A DNA stretch of 64,000 bases, taken from NCBI GenBank assembly GCA_903934295.1, contig CAIZNI010000040.1, positions 62,001-126,000 on the forward strand, read 5' to 3'. Source of the stretch: an uncultured beta proteobacterium (GTDB lineage: Bacteria > Pseudomonadota > Gammaproteobacteria > Burkholderiales > Burkholderiaceae_E). Of the stretch, positions 9,390-21,224 are shown in pieces. Position 1 is the stretch's first letter. The number at the start of each line of letters is the position of its first letter. The notes under the pieces are model-generated. The model had not been told where the DNA came from. It was given only the letters and a program-made list of their open reading frames with translations, and did no database searches. Made by a program: the position numbers and the translations under genes.

Positions 9390-10616
9390 ATGGAACTCGC
9401 CAACCGTCACCTGCTGCTGGGCATCACCGGCGGCGTGGCCGCCTACAAGGCAGCCGAACTCGCCCGTGAACTGCAGCGGCGCGGTGCCACCGTCCAGGTC
9501 GTGATGACCGAGGCGGCCACCCGCTTCATCGGCCCGCCCACGTTCCAGGCCCTGACGGGCCAGCCGGTCTTCACCGACCAGTGGGATCCGCGCATCGACA
9601 ACAACATGGCGCACATCGAGCTCACCCGCCGCGCCGATGCGATCCTGATCGTCCCGGCGTCCGCCGACTTCCTGGCCAAACTGGCCCACGGCCTGGCCGA
9701 CGACCTGCTGTCCACCCTGTGCCTGGCGCGCAACTGCCCGCTGCTGGTGGCGCCCGCGATGAACCGCGAGATGTGGGCCCAGGCGCCCACCCGCCGCAAC
9801 ATCGCTCAACTTCAGGCCGACGGCGTGCGAGTGCTCGGACCCGGCAGCGGTGATCAGGCCTGCGGCGAAACCGGCATGGGCCGGATGCTCGAGCCGGCCG
9901 AACTCGCCGAGGACATCGCGGCCCATTTCACCGCGCAGCGGCTGGCCGGACGCCAGGTGCTGATCACCGCCGGCCCCACCTTCGAGCCGATCGACCCGGT
10001 TCGCGGCATCACCAACCTGTCCTCGGGCAAGATGGGGTTCGCGATCGCGCGGGCCTGCCGCCAGGCGGGTGCAACGGTCACCCTGATCGCTGGGCCGACC
10101 GCGCTGCCGACCCCGCGCGGGGTTGCCCGCGTCGATGTGCGCACCGCGCGCCAGATGCACGACGCGGTCATGCTCAGCCTGGCCGATGCCAACGCGCTGG
10201 CCGACGTGTTCATCTCGGTGGCCGCGGTGGCCGACTGGCGCGTAGCCAATGCCAGCGCCAGCAAGCTGAAAAAATCCGACGACGGCCAGCCCCCGCAGCT
10301 GGTGTTCGCCCAGAACCCGGACATCCTGGCCACGGTGGCCGCCCGCGCGAACGCACCCTACTGTGTCGGATTCGCCGCCGAAAGCGAAGACCTCGAGCGC
10401 CACGGCCAGGAAAAGCGGGCGCGCAAGGGCGTGCCCCTGCTGGTGGCCAACATCGGCCATGAAACCTTCGGCCGGGACGACAACGAACTGCTGCTGATCG
10501 ACGCGCAGGGCAGCCACCGGCTGCCGCGGGCCAGCAAGACCGAACTGGCCGCCCGGCTCGTCCAGGAGATCGCCGGGCGTCTGGCCGAACCCGGAAGATC
10601 CAGCGCATCGCGATGA
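9390..10616 (+). CDS. coaBC: Bifunctional phosphopantothenoylcysteine decarboxylase / synthetase
   Basis: CoaBC performs two consecutive steps of coenzyme A synthesis. The 408-residue protein has an N-terminal flavin-dependent decarboxylase with the active-site His75 (NMAHIEL) and Cys158 in the substrate flap ([12 protein letters not shown]). The C-terminal CTP-dependent synthetase carries ITAGPT, the dimer-interface/active-site stretch TNLSSGKMG and the lysines of KLKKSD. Its stop overlaps the next gene by 4 bp. The coaBC-dut neighbourhood is common in proteobacteria. Confidence 0.96.
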   Translation: MELANRHLLLGITGGVAAYKAAELARELQRRGATVQVVMTEAATRFIGPPTFQALTGQPVFTDQWDPRIDNNMAHIELTRRADAILIVPASADFLAKLAHGLADDLLSTLCLARNCPLLVAPAMNREMWAQAPTRRNIAQLQADGVRVLGPGSGDQACGETGMGRMLEPAELAEDIAAHFTAQRLAGRQVLITAGPTFEPIDPVRGITNLSSGKMGFAIARACRQAGATVTLIAGPTALPTPRGVARVDVRTARQMHDAVMLSLADANALADVFISVAAVADWRVANASASKLKKSDDGQPPQLVFAQNPDILATVAARANAPYCVGFAAESEDLERHGQEKRARKGVPLLVANIGHETFGRDDNELLLIDAQGSHRLPRASKTELAARLVQEIAGRLAEPGRSSASR

Positions 10617-11104
10617 TCGACACCCGCGAACCCCCGGATGGCGACTTCGCCCGCTATGTCGAGAACCTGAGCCGACTGCCGCCAGGCCACGGGGTGAATC
10701 CCGGCCCGCGGGCTCCGGGCAGCCAGGGGCGCGCTCACGTGGCCTCGATGCAATCCAGCCCGGCGTCGCCGGCGACGATGCACTCGCCCGCCGCCACACC
10801 ATCAGCCCCGCGCGCGCTGAATCCGGTTCTCGCGGCGGCGCTCGCGGCGGCCGGCAACCCCGCGCTTGCCAGTACTGCCGCCGCCCCGCTGCGCGAACAC
10901 CTGCAACCCCTGCTGCTGCGAGCCTTGCGCGCGATCAGCGGCGTGGCAATCGCCGCCATGCTCGGCGGCATCGCGCTGATCGTGCTGAGCGACATGGCCG
11001 AACTGCCGTTTCGGATCGACCCGACGACCGGACTGAAAGTGTTTGCCGGCGGGTTCGCCGTTCTTTGGCTCGCGCGCGCCGCGCGGGCCCGGATAGACCG
11101 ATGA
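10613..11104 (+). CDS. Hypothetical small membrane protein between coaBC and dut
   Basis: No family was recognised. The 163-residue product has an N-terminal half rich in Pro, Ala and Ser that looks disordered, and a C-terminal half with two hydrophobic segments, roughly residues 106-126 (starting ISGVAIAAM) and 143-157, giving a probable hairpin in the inner membrane and a short basic tail. It overlaps coaBC by 4 bp (ATGA) and dut by 4 bp (ATGA), so it is translationally coupled to both. That is the best argument that it is a real gene. Function unknown. Confidence 0.7.
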   Translation: MIDTREPPDGDFARYVENLSRLPPGHGVNPGPRAPGSQGRAHVASMQSSPASPATMHSPAATPSAPRALNPVLAAALAAAGNPALASTAAAPLREHLQPLLLRALRAISGVAIAAMLGGIALIVLSDMAELPFRIDPTTGLKVFAGGFAVLWLARAARARIDR

Positions 11105-11544
11105 AAATTGCCCTGCGAATCCTCGACGAGCGTCTGCGCGACCGACTGCCCGCCTACGCCACCCCCGGCAGTGCCGGTCTGGACCTGCGGGCCTGCCTGG
11201 ACGCGCCGCTCACCCTGACGCCCGGCCAGACCGAACTGCTGCCCACCGGACTGGCGATCCATGTCGCCGATCCGTCGTATGCGGCGCTGATCCTGCCGCG
11301 CTCGGGACTCGGCCACAAGCACGGGATCGTGCTGGGGAACCTGGTGGGGCTGATCGACTCCGACTACCAGGGCCAGCTGATGGTGTCGTGCTGGAACCGC
11401 GGCGCCAGCGCCTTCACCATCGAGCCCTTCGAGCGGATCGCCCAGTTGGTGCTGGTACCGGTGGTGCAGGCGCAGTTCGAGGTGGTTGACGCGTTCGACA
11501 CCAGCGAGCGCGGCGCCGGCGGCTTCGGCAGCACCGGCCGCTGA
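11101..11544 (+). CDS. dut: Deoxyuridine 5'-triphosphate nucleotidohydrolase (dUTPase)
   Basis: Trimeric dUTPase hydrolyses dUTP to dUMP, keeping uracil out of DNA and supplying thymidylate synthesis. The 147-residue product has all five family motifs in order: [39 protein letters not shown] and the C-terminal glycine-rich arm [11 protein letters not shown]. The start overlaps the stop of the preceding membrane-protein gene. The gene ends a ribF-to-dut plus-strand run and faces tal, which is convergent. Confidence 0.97.
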   Translation: MKIALRILDERLRDRLPAYATPGSAGLDLRACLDAPLTLTPGQTELLPTGLAIHVADPSYAALILPRSGLGHKHGIVLGNLVGLIDSDYQGQLMVSCWNRGASAFTIEPFERIAQLVLVPVVQAQFEVVDAFDTSERGAGGFGSTGR

Positions 11545-11595
11545 CAGGGCCGCCCGGCGCGCGACAGAAACCGCACCGCGCACGGCCAGGGTTCG

Positions 11596-11682
11596 GATCA
11601 GCCTCCCACCGCAGCGAGGGCCCCGATCAGCCCCCCACCGCAGCGAGGACCCCGATCAGCCTCCCACCGCAGCGAGCGCTTC
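11596..11682. repeat. Three-copy 29-bp tandem repeat at the 3' end of tal
   Basis: Three near-identical 29-bp units (starts at 11596, 11625 and 11654) lie between dut and tal and run into the tal coding end. Each unit carries the sequence that, on the minus strand, encodes the last six residues of transaldolase and its stop. The array therefore looks like local duplication of the tal 3' terminus. No spacer-like variable sequence is present, so this is not a CRISPR. Confidence 0.9.
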
Positions 11683-12606
11683 GCTCATCAGCGCATCGAG
11701 CTTGCGCGCATCGGCGACGAACTGCCGGATCCCTTCGGCGAGCTTCTCGCTGGCCATCGGGTCTTCATTCAGATCGAAGCGGAAATGCTTCTCGTCGAAA
11801 CGGGCGCGCTCGATCGGCATCGACTGGGCGATCGCCGGATCGAGACGCCGGCGCACCGGCGCCTGCGATCCCTGCAGTTCGGCCAGCAGTTCCGGGCTGA
11901 TGGTGAGCAGGTCGCAGCCGGCCAGCGCGATGATCTGGCCAACATTGCGAAAGCTCGCGCCCATGACCTCGGTGGGATAGCCGAACTTCTTGAAGTACTC
12001 GTAAATGCGCCGGACCGACTTCACCCCCGGGTCGTCGTCGGGCAGGTAGTCGGTGCCGTCGCGGCGCCGATACCAGTCGTAGATGCGGCCCACGAAGGGC
12101 GACACCAGGGTGACCCCCGCATCGGCGCAGGCCACCGCCTGGGAAAATGAGAACAGCAGGGTCAGGTTGCAGTGGATGCCCTCGTTCTCCAGCCGCTCGG
12201 CCGCCCGGATGCCCTCCCAGGTGGCGGCGATCTTGATCAGGACGCGCTCGCGGGGGATGCCGGCCTCGCGATACAGCTCGATCAGCCGGCGCGCCTTGGT
12301 GACCGTGCCCTCGATGTCGAACGACAGCCGGGCGTCGACCTCGGTGGAGACCCGCCCCGGGATGATCTTCAGGATCTCGCAGCCGAAGCGCACGATCAGC
12401 CGGTCGCCGATGGCAGCCAGCGGCTCGGCGCGGTGCGCCGCCACCGTCTGCTCCAGCAGTTCGCGGTACTGCGGCTTGCCCACCGCCTTCAAGATCAGCG
12501 ACGGGTTGGTCGTCGCATCGCGCGGCGTGTAGGCCTTCATCGACAGGAAGTCGCCGGTGTCGGCCACCACCACCGTGTGCTGCTTCAGATTTTCGAGTGC
12601 GGTCAT
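11656..12606 (-). CDS. tal: Transaldolase
   Basis: Transaldolase moves a dihydroxyacetone unit between sugar phosphates in the non-oxidative pentose phosphate pathway. The product is 316 residues, close to E. coli TalB (317), with the Schiff-base lysine at Lys125 in [11 protein letters not shown] and the N-terminal signature ATTNPSLI. The start [10 protein letters not shown] is the normal N-terminus of the family. The open frame continues far upstream through the antisense of the rhamnose genes, but that extension is not coding. The gene is divergent from rfbB, and its last codons are part of a tandem repeat. Confidence 0.96.
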   Translation of the reverse strand: MTALENLKQHTVVVADTGDFLSMKAYTPRDATTNPSLILKAVGKPQYRELLEQTVAAHRAEPLAAIGDRLIVRFGCEILKIIPGRVSTEVDARLSFDIEGTVTKARRLIELYREAGIPRERVLIKIAATWEGIRAAERLENEGIHCNLTLLFSFSQAVACADAGVTLVSPFVGRIYDWYRRRDGTDYLPDDDPGVKSVRRIYEYFKKFGYPTEVMGASFRNVGQIIALAGCDLLTISPELLAELQGSQAPVRRRLDPAIAQSMPIERARFDEKHFRFDLNEDPMASEKLAEGIRQFVADARKLDALMSEALAAVGG

Positions 12607-12696
12607 TGCCCGGGCATCGTGTTTGTGTGATCCGCAGCACTCGGATGGCGCCACGCTCGCGGATAATAAGGCGTTTCTCCCCCGACGGACCCCTGA

Positions 12697-13755
12697 ATGA
12701 TCATCGTCACCGGCGGCGCCGGATTCATCGGCTCGAATTTCATTCTCGACTGGCTGGCGCAGAGCGCCGAGCCGGTGCTCAATCTGGATCGTCTCACCTA
12801 CGCCGGCAATCTCGAAAACCTGGCCGCGGTCGAGCGTGATCCGCGCTACCGCTTCGAGCGCATCGACATCTGCGAACGCGACGCGGTCCTGGCGCTGATC
12901 CGCCAGGCACGCCCCCGCGCCATCGTCCACTTTGCCGCCGAAAGCCACGTCGACCGCTCGATCATGGGTCCTGGCGAATTCGTGCGCACCAACATCGAAG
13001 GCAGCTTCGCGCTGCTCGAAGCCACCCGCGCCTACTGGGGTGAGTGCACTCCCGCCGAGCGGGAAGCCTTTCGGTTCCTGCATGTCTCGACCGACGAGGT
13101 CTACGGGTCGCTGGGCCCGAACGATGCGGCCTTCAGCGAAACCACCGCCTACCAGCCCAACAGCCCGTACTCCGCCTCCAAGGCCGCCTCCGACCATCTG
13201 GTGCGGGCCTACCACCACACCTACGGGCTGCCCACGCTCACCACCAACTGCTCGAACAACTACGGCCCCTTCCAGTTCCCCGAGAAGCTGATCCCGCTGA
13301 TGATCGCCAACGCGCTGGCCGGCAAGCCGCTGCCGGTCTATGGTGACGGACTGAACGTGCGCGACTGGCTGTACGTCGGCGATCACTGCACCGCGATCCG
13401 GCGGGTGCTGCAGGCGGGCCGCTGCGGCGAGACCTACAACATCGGCGGCGACAACGAGATGCCCAACATCGAGGTGGTGCGCACCGTGTGCGCGCTGCTC
13501 GACGAGATGCGGCCCGACCCGCAGGGCCCGCGCGAGCGGCTGGTCACCTATGTGCGCGATCGGCCGGGTCACGACCGGCGCTATGCGATCGATGCCCGCA
13601 AGATCGCCGGCGAACTCGGCTGGCGGCCGGCCGAGACCTTCACCACCGGCCTGCGGCAGACGGTTCGCTGGTACCTCGACCACCAGGGCTGGGTCGACCG
13701 GGTGCAGTCGGGCCAGTACAAGGACTGGATCGCCGCCAACTACAGCGCCCGCTGA
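12697..13755 (+). CDS. rfbB: dTDP-glucose 4,6-dehydratase
   Basis: RfbB converts dTDP-glucose to dTDP-4-keto-6-deoxyglucose, the second step toward dTDP-L-rhamnose. The 352-residue SDR has the NAD-binding TGGAGFIG at 5-12, the catalytic Thr132-Asp133-Glu134 in STDEVYG, and Tyr158/Lys162 in YSASK. It is the first gene of a four-gene operon (B-A-C-D). No clear Shine-Dalgarno stretch precedes the ATG. The 90-bp divergent region with tal contains an AT-rich GGATAATAAGG that could hold the promoter. Confidence 0.97.
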   Translation: MIIVTGGAGFIGSNFILDWLAQSAEPVLNLDRLTYAGNLENLAAVERDPRYRFERIDICERDAVLALIRQARPRAIVHFAAESHVDRSIMGPGEFVRTNIEGSFALLEATRAYWGECTPAEREAFRFLHVSTDEVYGSLGPNDAAFSETTAYQPNSPYSASKAASDHLVRAYHHTYGLPTLTTNCSNNYGPFQFPEKLIPLMIANALAGKPLPVYGDGLNVRDWLYVGDHCTAIRRVLQAGRCGETYNIGGDNEMPNIEVVRTVCALLDEMRPDPQGPRERLVTYVRDRPGHDRRYAIDARKIAGELGWRPAETFTTGLRQTVRWYLDHQGWVDRVQSGQYKDWIAANYSAR

Positions 13756-13815
13756 GCCCGCACGGCACCCCGATCCCGGCGCACCGTCCCCCCGCATCAC
13801 GACGATTGGAAGACC

Positions 13816-14691
13816 ATGAAAGGCATCATCCTGGCCGGCGGTTCCGGCACCCGGCTGCACCCGGTCACGCAGGTCGTCTCCAAGCAGCTGCTGCCCATCT
13901 ACGACAAGCCGATGATCTACTACCCGCTGGCCACGCTGATGCTGGCGGGCATCCGGGAGATCCTGGTCATCTCGACGCCGCAGGACACCCCGCGCTTCGA
14001 GCAGCTGCTGGGCGACGGTCGGCGCTGGGGGCTGGAGATCAGCTACGCGGTCCAGCCCTCGCCCGACGGCCTGGCCCAGGCTTTCCTGATCGGGGCCGAG
14101 TTCATCGGCAACTCGCCCTGTTCGCTGGTGCTGGGCGACAACATCTTCTACGGGCATGACCTCGCGCGCGATCTGGCCGGCGCCGCCCGCAAGACCGAGG
14201 GCGCCACCGTGTTCGCCTATCCCGTCCATGACCCGGAACGCTATGGCGTGGTCGAGTTCGACGCCGCCGGCCGGGCGATCAGCCTCGAGGAAAAACCGGC
14301 CAAGCCGAAGTCGCGCTACGCGGTCACCGGCCTGTATTTCTACGACCACCAGGTGGTCGACATCGCGCGCGGGCTCAAGCCCTCGGCCCGCGGCGAACTC
14401 GAGATCACCGACCTGAACCGGATCTATCTGGAGCGCGGCGAACTCGACGTCCGGGTGATGGGCCGCGGCCATGCGTGGCTGGACACCGGCACCCATGAAT
14501 CGCTGATCGAAGCATCGCTCTTCGTGCAGACCCTCGAGAAGCGCCAGGGCCTGAAGATCGCCTGCCCCGAGGAGATCGCGTTCCGGATGGGCTACATCGA
14601 CGCGGCCGCGCTCGAGGCGCTCGCCGCACCGCTGTTCAAGAGCGGCTACGGCCAGTACCTGCTGGGCGTGCTGCGCGAACGCGTCTTCTGA
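13816..14691 (+). CDS. rfbA: Glucose-1-phosphate thymidylyltransferase
   Basis: RfbA forms dTDP-glucose from dTTP and glucose-1-phosphate, the first step of dTDP-L-rhamnose synthesis, and is usually feedback-inhibited by the end product. The 291-residue protein has the nucleotidyltransferase signature [11 protein letters not shown] at residues 8-18, the conserved [13 protein letters not shown] stretch and the LGDN metal/nucleotide site. It lies 60 bp after rfbB. Length and motifs are standard for the homotetrameric enzyme. Confidence 0.97.
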   Translation: MKGIILAGGSGTRLHPVTQVVSKQLLPIYDKPMIYYPLATLMLAGIREILVISTPQDTPRFEQLLGDGRRWGLEISYAVQPSPDGLAQAFLIGAEFIGNSPCSLVLGDNIFYGHDLARDLAGAARKTEGATVFAYPVHDPERYGVVEFDAAGRAISLEEKPAKPKSRYAVTGLYFYDHQVVDIARGLKPSARGELEITDLNRIYLERGELDVRVMGRGHAWLDTGTHESLIEASLFVQTLEKRQGLKIACPEEIAFRMGYIDAAALEALAAPLFKSGYGQYLLGVLRERVF

Positions 14692-14742
14692 GCGCGTGCA
14701 CCCGCACGCTCCCCTTCCCACTCATCGACCCGCACCACCACC

Positions 14743-15291
14743 ATGAACATCGTCCCGACCTCCCTGCCCGGCGTGCTGCTGATCGAACCAAAGGTGTTCG
14801 GCGACGAGCGCGGCTTCTTTTTCGAGAGCTTCAACGCCCGCAGCTTCGCGCAGGCCACCGGCGTCGACGCGGCCTTCGTGCAGGACAACCATTCGCATTC
14901 GCGCCGCGGCGTGCTGCGCGGACTGCACTATCAGCTCGAGCAGGCCCAGGGAAAGCTGGTCCGGGCGGTCACCGGCGAGGTCTACGATGCGGTGGTCGAT
15001 CTGCGGCGCTCCTCGCCCACCTTCGGGCGCTGGGAAGGCTTCGTGCTGTCGGCGCAGAACAAGAAGATGCTCTGGGTGCCGCCCGGCTTCGGCCACGGCT
15101 ACTACGTGATGTCGGAGTCGACCGACTTCCTCTACAAGACCACCGACTACTACGCGCCGCAGCACGAGCGCTGCGTGCTGTGGAACGACCCGGCGATCGG
15201 CGTGCAATGGCCGCTGGCCGCCGGCGAGCCGACCCTGTCGGCCAAGGACCAGCTCGGCCTGCGGCTGGCCGACGCGACGGTGTATCCGTGA
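14743..15291 (+). CDS. rfbC: dTDP-4-dehydrorhamnose 3,5-epimerase
   Basis: RfbC epimerises C3 and C5 of dTDP-4-keto-6-deoxyglucose. The 182-residue cupin has the catalytic His62 in VLRGLHYQ, preceded by DNHSHSRRG, and the active-site tyrosine region TTDYYAP near residue 131. Its stop codon overlaps the GTG start of rfbD (GTGA), so the last two genes are translationally coupled. The order B-A-C-D differs from the B-D-A-C order of enterobacteria but the set is complete. Confidence 0.97.
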   Translation: MNIVPTSLPGVLLIEPKVFGDERGFFFESFNARSFAQATGVDAAFVQDNHSHSRRGVLRGLHYQLEQAQGKLVRAVTGEVYDAVVDLRRSSPTFGRWEGFVLSAQNKKMLWVPPGFGHGYYVMSESTDFLYKTTDYYAPQHERCVLWNDPAIGVQWPLAAGEPTLSAKDQLGLRLADATVYP

Positions 15292-16178
15292 GGATCCTGC
15301 TCACCGGGGTCAGCGGACAGGTCGGCTTCGAGCTGGCGCGAACGCTGGCACCCCATGGCGAGATCCTGGCGGCCGACCGGTCGGTGCTTGACCTCGCCGG
15401 CCCCCCCGATCGCATCCGCGCCACCGTGCGCCGGCTCGCACCGGACCTGATCATCAATCCGGCCGCCCACACCGCCGTCGACCGCGCCGAGTCGGAACCC
15501 GCGCTGGCCCGGGCAATCAATGCCACCGCGCCCGCCGTGCTGGCCGAAGAGGCGGCAGCCCTGGGCATCGCGCTGATCCATTTTTCGACCGACTATGTGT
15601 TCGACGGCGCCGGCACACGGCCCTACCGGGAAGAGGACCCCTGCGCGCCCGCCAGCGTCTACGGCCAGACCAAGCGCGAGGGCGAACTCGCGATCGCCGC
15701 CGCCGGCCCGCGCCACTACATCCTGCGCACCAGCTGGGTCTACGGTCTGCGCGGTCGAAATTTCCTGGCGACCATGGCGCGGCTCGCCGGCGAGCGCCCG
15801 GAACTGCGGGTGGTTGATGACCAGATCGGCGCGCCCACCACCAGTCCGGCCATCGCGCGCGCCACCGCCGCCCTGGTCGCCCAGATCACGGGCGAGACAC
15901 CGCCCCCGGCGGGGATCTATCACCTGAGCTGCGCTGGTCAGACGTCCTGGTGCGGCTTCGCCCGCGCCATCGTGCAGCGACTGCCCGCGGTGTGCGCCGC
16001 GCTGAACCTGCCCCTGCCGGCGCACCCGCCGGCGGTCACCGGCATTCGCACCGCCGACTACCCGACGCCGGCCCGCCGGCCGGCCTTTTCACTGCTGTCC
16101 AATGAGAAGCTGCGCCGCACCACTGGCATCGCCTTGCCCGACTGGGCGGACGCGCTGGATGAATTGCTGGCGGGATGA
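15288..16178 (+). CDS. rfbD: dTDP-4-dehydrorhamnose reductase
   Basis: RfbD makes the final reduction to dTDP-L-rhamnose using NAD(P)H. The product is 296 residues from a GTG start that overlaps the rfbC stop, and it begins directly with the Rossmann motif LLTGVSGQVG. STDYVFDG and the YxxxK pair in VYGQTKREG are intact. The dTDP-rhamnose made here can feed cell-surface glycans and also EarP, encoded 24 kb downstream. An 11-bp tandem repeat starts 26 bp after the stop. Confidence 0.96.
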   Translation: MRILLTGVSGQVGFELARTLAPHGEILAADRSVLDLAGPPDRIRATVRRLAPDLIINPAAHTAVDRAESEPALARAINATAPAVLAEEAAALGIALIHFSTDYVFDGAGTRPYREEDPCAPASVYGQTKREGELAIAAAGPRHYILRTSWVYGLRGRNFLATMARLAGERPELRVVDDQIGAPTTSPAIARATAALVAQITGETPPPAGIYHLSCAGQTSWCGFARAIVQRLPAVCAALNLPLPAHPPAVTGIRTADYPTPARRPAFSLLSNEKLRRTTGIALPDWADALDELLAG

Positions 16179-16204
16179 AGGGATGATCGGCGCCCGCTGA
16201 TCAC

Positions 16205-16262
16205 GGGTGTGCCCCGGGTGTGCCCCGGGTGTGCCCCGGGTGTGCCCCGGGTGTGTCCCGGG
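16205..16262. repeat. Five-copy 11-bp tandem repeat after rfbD
   Basis: The unit GGGTGTGCCCC occurs five times with an exact 11-bp period, the last copy having one change. The array fills the space between the convergent ends of rfbD and dsbB. Each unit is nearly self-complementary (GGG...CCC), so the transcript could form alternative hairpins and slow RNA polymerase, but no T-run follows. Confidence 0.9.
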
Positions 16263-16300
16263 AACCGGCGCCGAACCGCCAGCGCGGCGGGAAGTCCGGA

Positions 16301-16828
16301 TCAGCCGAACAGGCCGCGCCGCGACTGCAGCAAGGCACGACCGGCCATGCTCAGGCCCAGTCCGAGCAGCACGAAGAGCACCGCGCTCCAGATCGCGAAC
16401 GGAATGCCCAGCAGCGGCAGATTGGCGCGATTGCAAGCGGCATAGGCCGCGAACAGCCAGGGCGCCAGTTCGTGCAGATGCAGCGACATGATCAGCTTGT
16501 CGGCGAAGCTCAGCCCGCAGGCATCGGCGCTTGCCGCCACCAGCTGCTGGTAGAGCGCCGCCCACAAGCCGGCCAGCGACAACACAACGCCGAACGAGAC
16601 CGCGGCCAGCCGGGCCGGCACCGTGTGCAGACGCAGACCCGCGACGCACGCCACGCCGACCCCGATGTAGATCAGGCGCTGCAGCACGCACCAGGCACAC
16701 GGCTGCATCTCCCAGACGTGCTGCAGCAGCAGGGCCAGCGCCAGCGCCAGCGCGCACAGGATGGCCCCGGCCAGCAGCCACTCCCGGGCGGCGCGCAGCG
16801 AAGGCGAGTCGGAAGCGCCCAGACTCAT
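16301..16828 (-). CDS. dsbB: Disulfide bond formation protein DsbB
   Basis: DsbB is the inner-membrane quinone reductase that reoxidises periplasmic DsbA. The 175-residue product has four membrane helices and both functional cysteine pairs, Cys44/Cys47 in PCAWC and Cys104/Cys132 in the second periplasmic loop. The start MSLGASDSP was chosen because earlier in-frame codons give an atypical Arg-rich N-terminus that would overlap the upstream gene. It lies 31 bp after the sulfide dehydrogenase flavoprotein and may be cotranscribed with it. Confidence 0.93.
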   Translation of the reverse strand: MSLGASDSPSLRAAREWLLAGAILCALALALALLLQHVWEMQPCAWCVLQRLIYIGVGVACVAGLRLHTVPARLAAVSFGVVLSLAGLWAALYQQLVAASADACGLSFADKLIMSLHLHELAPWLFAAYAACNRANLPLLGIPFAIWSAVLFVLLGLGLSMAGRALLQSRRGLFG

Positions 16829-16859
16829 CGAAACCGCACCGGCAGGGCGGGCAGCCGGC

Positions 16860-18155
16860 TCACGCGAACATGTCCCGCCAGATCGTCTGCGCCCAGCTGT
16901 TCGCGTAGACCCCTTCGAGCAGGTTCGGGGCGGCGGACAGGCCACCGGAGCCGCTCACCGTTTCCATCGTCTTCTTTTCGGGGGTGTAGCGGTGCACCGA
17001 CGCCACATGAACCACGTTTCGATCGTCGATGAAGCTGTAGCAGGTGTTGGCCATCATCTGCGGCTGGGGGGTGCGCCCGTTCAGGCCCTCGATGATCGCG
17101 GCCGCCGCGGCCTTGCCGTGCTGGTTGGCCATGTGCCCCGACTTGGGCATGGCGGGCGCGGAGAAAGTGGCGTCGCCCAGCACGTGCACGCCGGGTGCCG
17201 CGGTGGATTCCATCGTCACCCAGTCGACCTGGCACCAGCGGTTGTTGGCATTGACCAGCCCGGCCTTGCGCGCGATCTCGCCGGCCCCCTGGGGCGGGAT
17301 CACATTGAGCACATCGGCGCGGACGCGATCGCCGAGTTCGGTAATGGCCACCTTGCCACGGGCATCGATCTCGGTGACGTTGCTGTTGGGACGGTATTCG
17401 ATGATGCCGCCGTACAGCTCGTTGAAGGCTTTGGTGAACAAACCCTTCTTGGACATGATCTCGGGGTTGGCATCGAGCACCAGGACCTTGGCGCGCGGCT
17501 TGCGCGTCTTGAAGTAGTGCGCGACCTGGCAGGCCCGCTCGTACGGTCCGGGCGGGCAGCGGTAGGGCGCACCCGGGATCGTCATCACGAACACGCCACC
17601 GTCGGGCATGTCCTCGAGCTGGCGGCGCAGATCAACGGTCTGCTGGCCGGCTTTCCAGGCGTGCAGGACGGTCTTCTGCGCCTGGGCGTCGAGCCCCTGG
17701 ATCGCACCGAAATTGAAGTCGATACCGGGCGCCACGATCAGGCGGTCGTAGGTCTGGTCGGCGATCTTGCCCAGGATGACCTTCTTCTTGCCCGGATCGA
17801 TCGCGGTCACCTCGTCGTTCAGGACGATCACGCCCTGTTCACGAAGCCCCTGGTAACCCACTGTCAGGTCCTCGATCCGGCGCGAACCACCCAGCACCAG
17901 ATTGGACAGCGGGCAGGAGACGAACTGCGGGTTGCGATCGACCAGCATCACCTCGATGCCAGCCCCTCCCCAGAGCTTCAGATAGCGGGCGGCGGTGGCA
18001 CCGCCAAAGCCCGCGCCCACCACCATCACGCGCCCCAGGCGGCGGGGCGCAGGCGCGACCGGGCCCGGAACGGCGCAGGCGGTCAGGGAACCCAGCGCCC
18101 CGACCGATCCGAGGGCCTGCAGGGTACGCCGGCGAGTGATGTCATGAGTCGTCAT
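16860..18155 (-). CDS. fccB: Flavocytochrome c sulfide dehydrogenase, flavoprotein subunit (FccB-like)
   Basis: This periplasmic FAD subunit oxidises sulfide and passes electrons to a cytochrome c partner. The 431-residue product has a twin-arginine-type signal (TRRRTLQALG) ending in LTAC, then the FAD motif VVGAGFGG at 45-52. Cys81 sits where the covalent FAD-binding cysteine is found in Allochromatium FccB, and Cys200 and Cys372 match its redox-active pair; the 119-residue spacing from Cys81 to Cys200 agrees with that protein. ATG 18155 has GGAG six bases upstream. ATG 18170, overlapping the cytochrome stop, is the alternative start. Substrate is inferred from the family. Confidence 0.88.
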   Translation of the reverse strand: MTTHDITRRRTLQALGSVGALGSLTACAVPGPVAPAPRRLGRVMVVGAGFGGATAARYLKLWGGAGIEVMLVDRNPQFVSCPLSNLVLGGSRRIEDLTVGYQGLREQGVIVLNDEVTAIDPGKKKVILGKIADQTYDRLIVAPGIDFNFGAIQGLDAQAQKTVLHAWKAGQQTVDLRRQLEDMPDGGVFVMTIPGAPYRCPPGPYERACQVAHYFKTRKPRAKVLVLDANPEIMSKKGLFTKAFNELYGGIIEYRPNSNVTEIDARGKVAITELGDRVRADVLNVIPPQGAGEIARKAGLVNANNRWCQVDWVTMESTAAPGVHVLGDATFSAPAMPKSGHMANQHGKAAAAAIIEGLNGRTPQPQMMANTCYSFIDDRNVVHVASVHRYTPEKKTMETVSGSGGLSAAPNLLEGVYANSWAQTIWRDMFA

Positions 18156-18166
18156 CGGTTGCTCCG

Positions 18167-18478
18167 TCATTGGGCGGGCTTGAGCCGGGAGAAATAGTCG
18201 GCAAGGGTAGCGATCTGGTCGTCGGAATAGCCCTTGGCGATCTGATGCATGATCGTCGCCTGTCGGGTACCGGCGCGAAAGGCGTTCATCTGTTCGATGA
18301 ACTGGGCGCGCGGCACACCAGCCAGACCCGGCATCGCGGCACCGGTCGCCTGACGTCCATCGGTTCCATGGCAATTGGCGCAATTGCTCGCCAGGTATCG
18401 CGCCTCCTGCGCCGAGGCACTGGCCGTACAAAGGCCCAGGCCAGCGGCGAGCATCACGCCTGCTATCGGGAATCTCAT
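18167..18478 (-). CDS. Cytochrome c subunit of sulfide dehydrogenase (FccA/SoxE-like)
   Basis: A 103-residue periplasmic monohaem c-type cytochrome: a signal peptide ending near ASAQ (residue 24), haem motif CANCH at 33-37, and a likely axial methionine at Met77 in TIMHQ. It lies immediately before the flavoprotein gene, and its stop overlaps the alternative upstream ATG of that gene, so the two probably form one complex that accepts electrons from sulfide. Diheme FccA proteins are about twice this length, so this is the short single-haem type. Confidence 0.85.
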   Translation of the reverse strand: MRFPIAGVMLAAGLGLCTASASAQEARYLASNCANCHGTDGRQATGAAMPGLAGVPRAQFIEQMNAFRAGTRQATIMHQIAKGYSDDQIATLADYFSRLKPAQ

Positions 18479-18609
18479 CGCGTCTCCTTCTGTGGTGTTT
18501 CAACTGCCCGGGCTGCGCGCCGCTGCCGAATCGCCGGAAAACCAAAACGGGCTGCCCGGGTTCGGCCCGGACAGCCCGTCGAACCGGTCACCGGCCAGGC
18601 CGGCGGCAA

Positions 18610-20915
<2,306 letters not shown>

Positions 20916-20919
<4 letters not shown>

Positions 20920-21224
20920 GCTTCCTCCATCACGCACTGCAGCGGATGCTGGTGCTGGCGTGAATAACTGCAAACAAGTTCGACCTTCGTTGCCGCAACG
21001 TCCTTGGGATAGACGCCGCACACCCCGCGCCCCTCCCGATGCACTTTGAGCATCACCTGGGTGGCCTTCTCGCGGCCCATGCCGAAAAATCGCTGCAATA
21101 CGCTCACCACGAACTCCATCGGGGTGAAATCGTCATTCAAAATCATGACCTGATACAGGGGCGGCGGCTTGAGCTGTGACTCCTGCCGCTCCGCCACGGT
21201 GGAGGGATCGTGCTTGGTCGCCAT
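20916..21224 (-). CDS. clpS: ClpA adaptor protein ClpS
   Basis: ClpS delivers N-degron proteins to ClpAP. The 102-residue product has a disordered N-terminus and the core motif [12 protein letters not shown], followed by the HxEG region ([10 protein letters not shown]). It overlaps clpA by 4 bp. The start codon has no Shine-Dalgarno sequence before it, and a TAGAAT hexamer (plus-strand 21231-21236) ends only six bases upstream, raising the possibility of a leaderless transcript. Confidence 0.95.

Noticed and set aside
11596-11682. CRISPR-like array
   Set aside because: The repeats are directly adjacent with no variable spacers, and there are only three units; no cas gene is in the window.
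12607-14721. Upstream extension of the tal frame through the antisense of rfbB and rfbA
   Set aside because: Transaldolase starts normally at 12606. The extension has no family match and lies opposite two certain genes.
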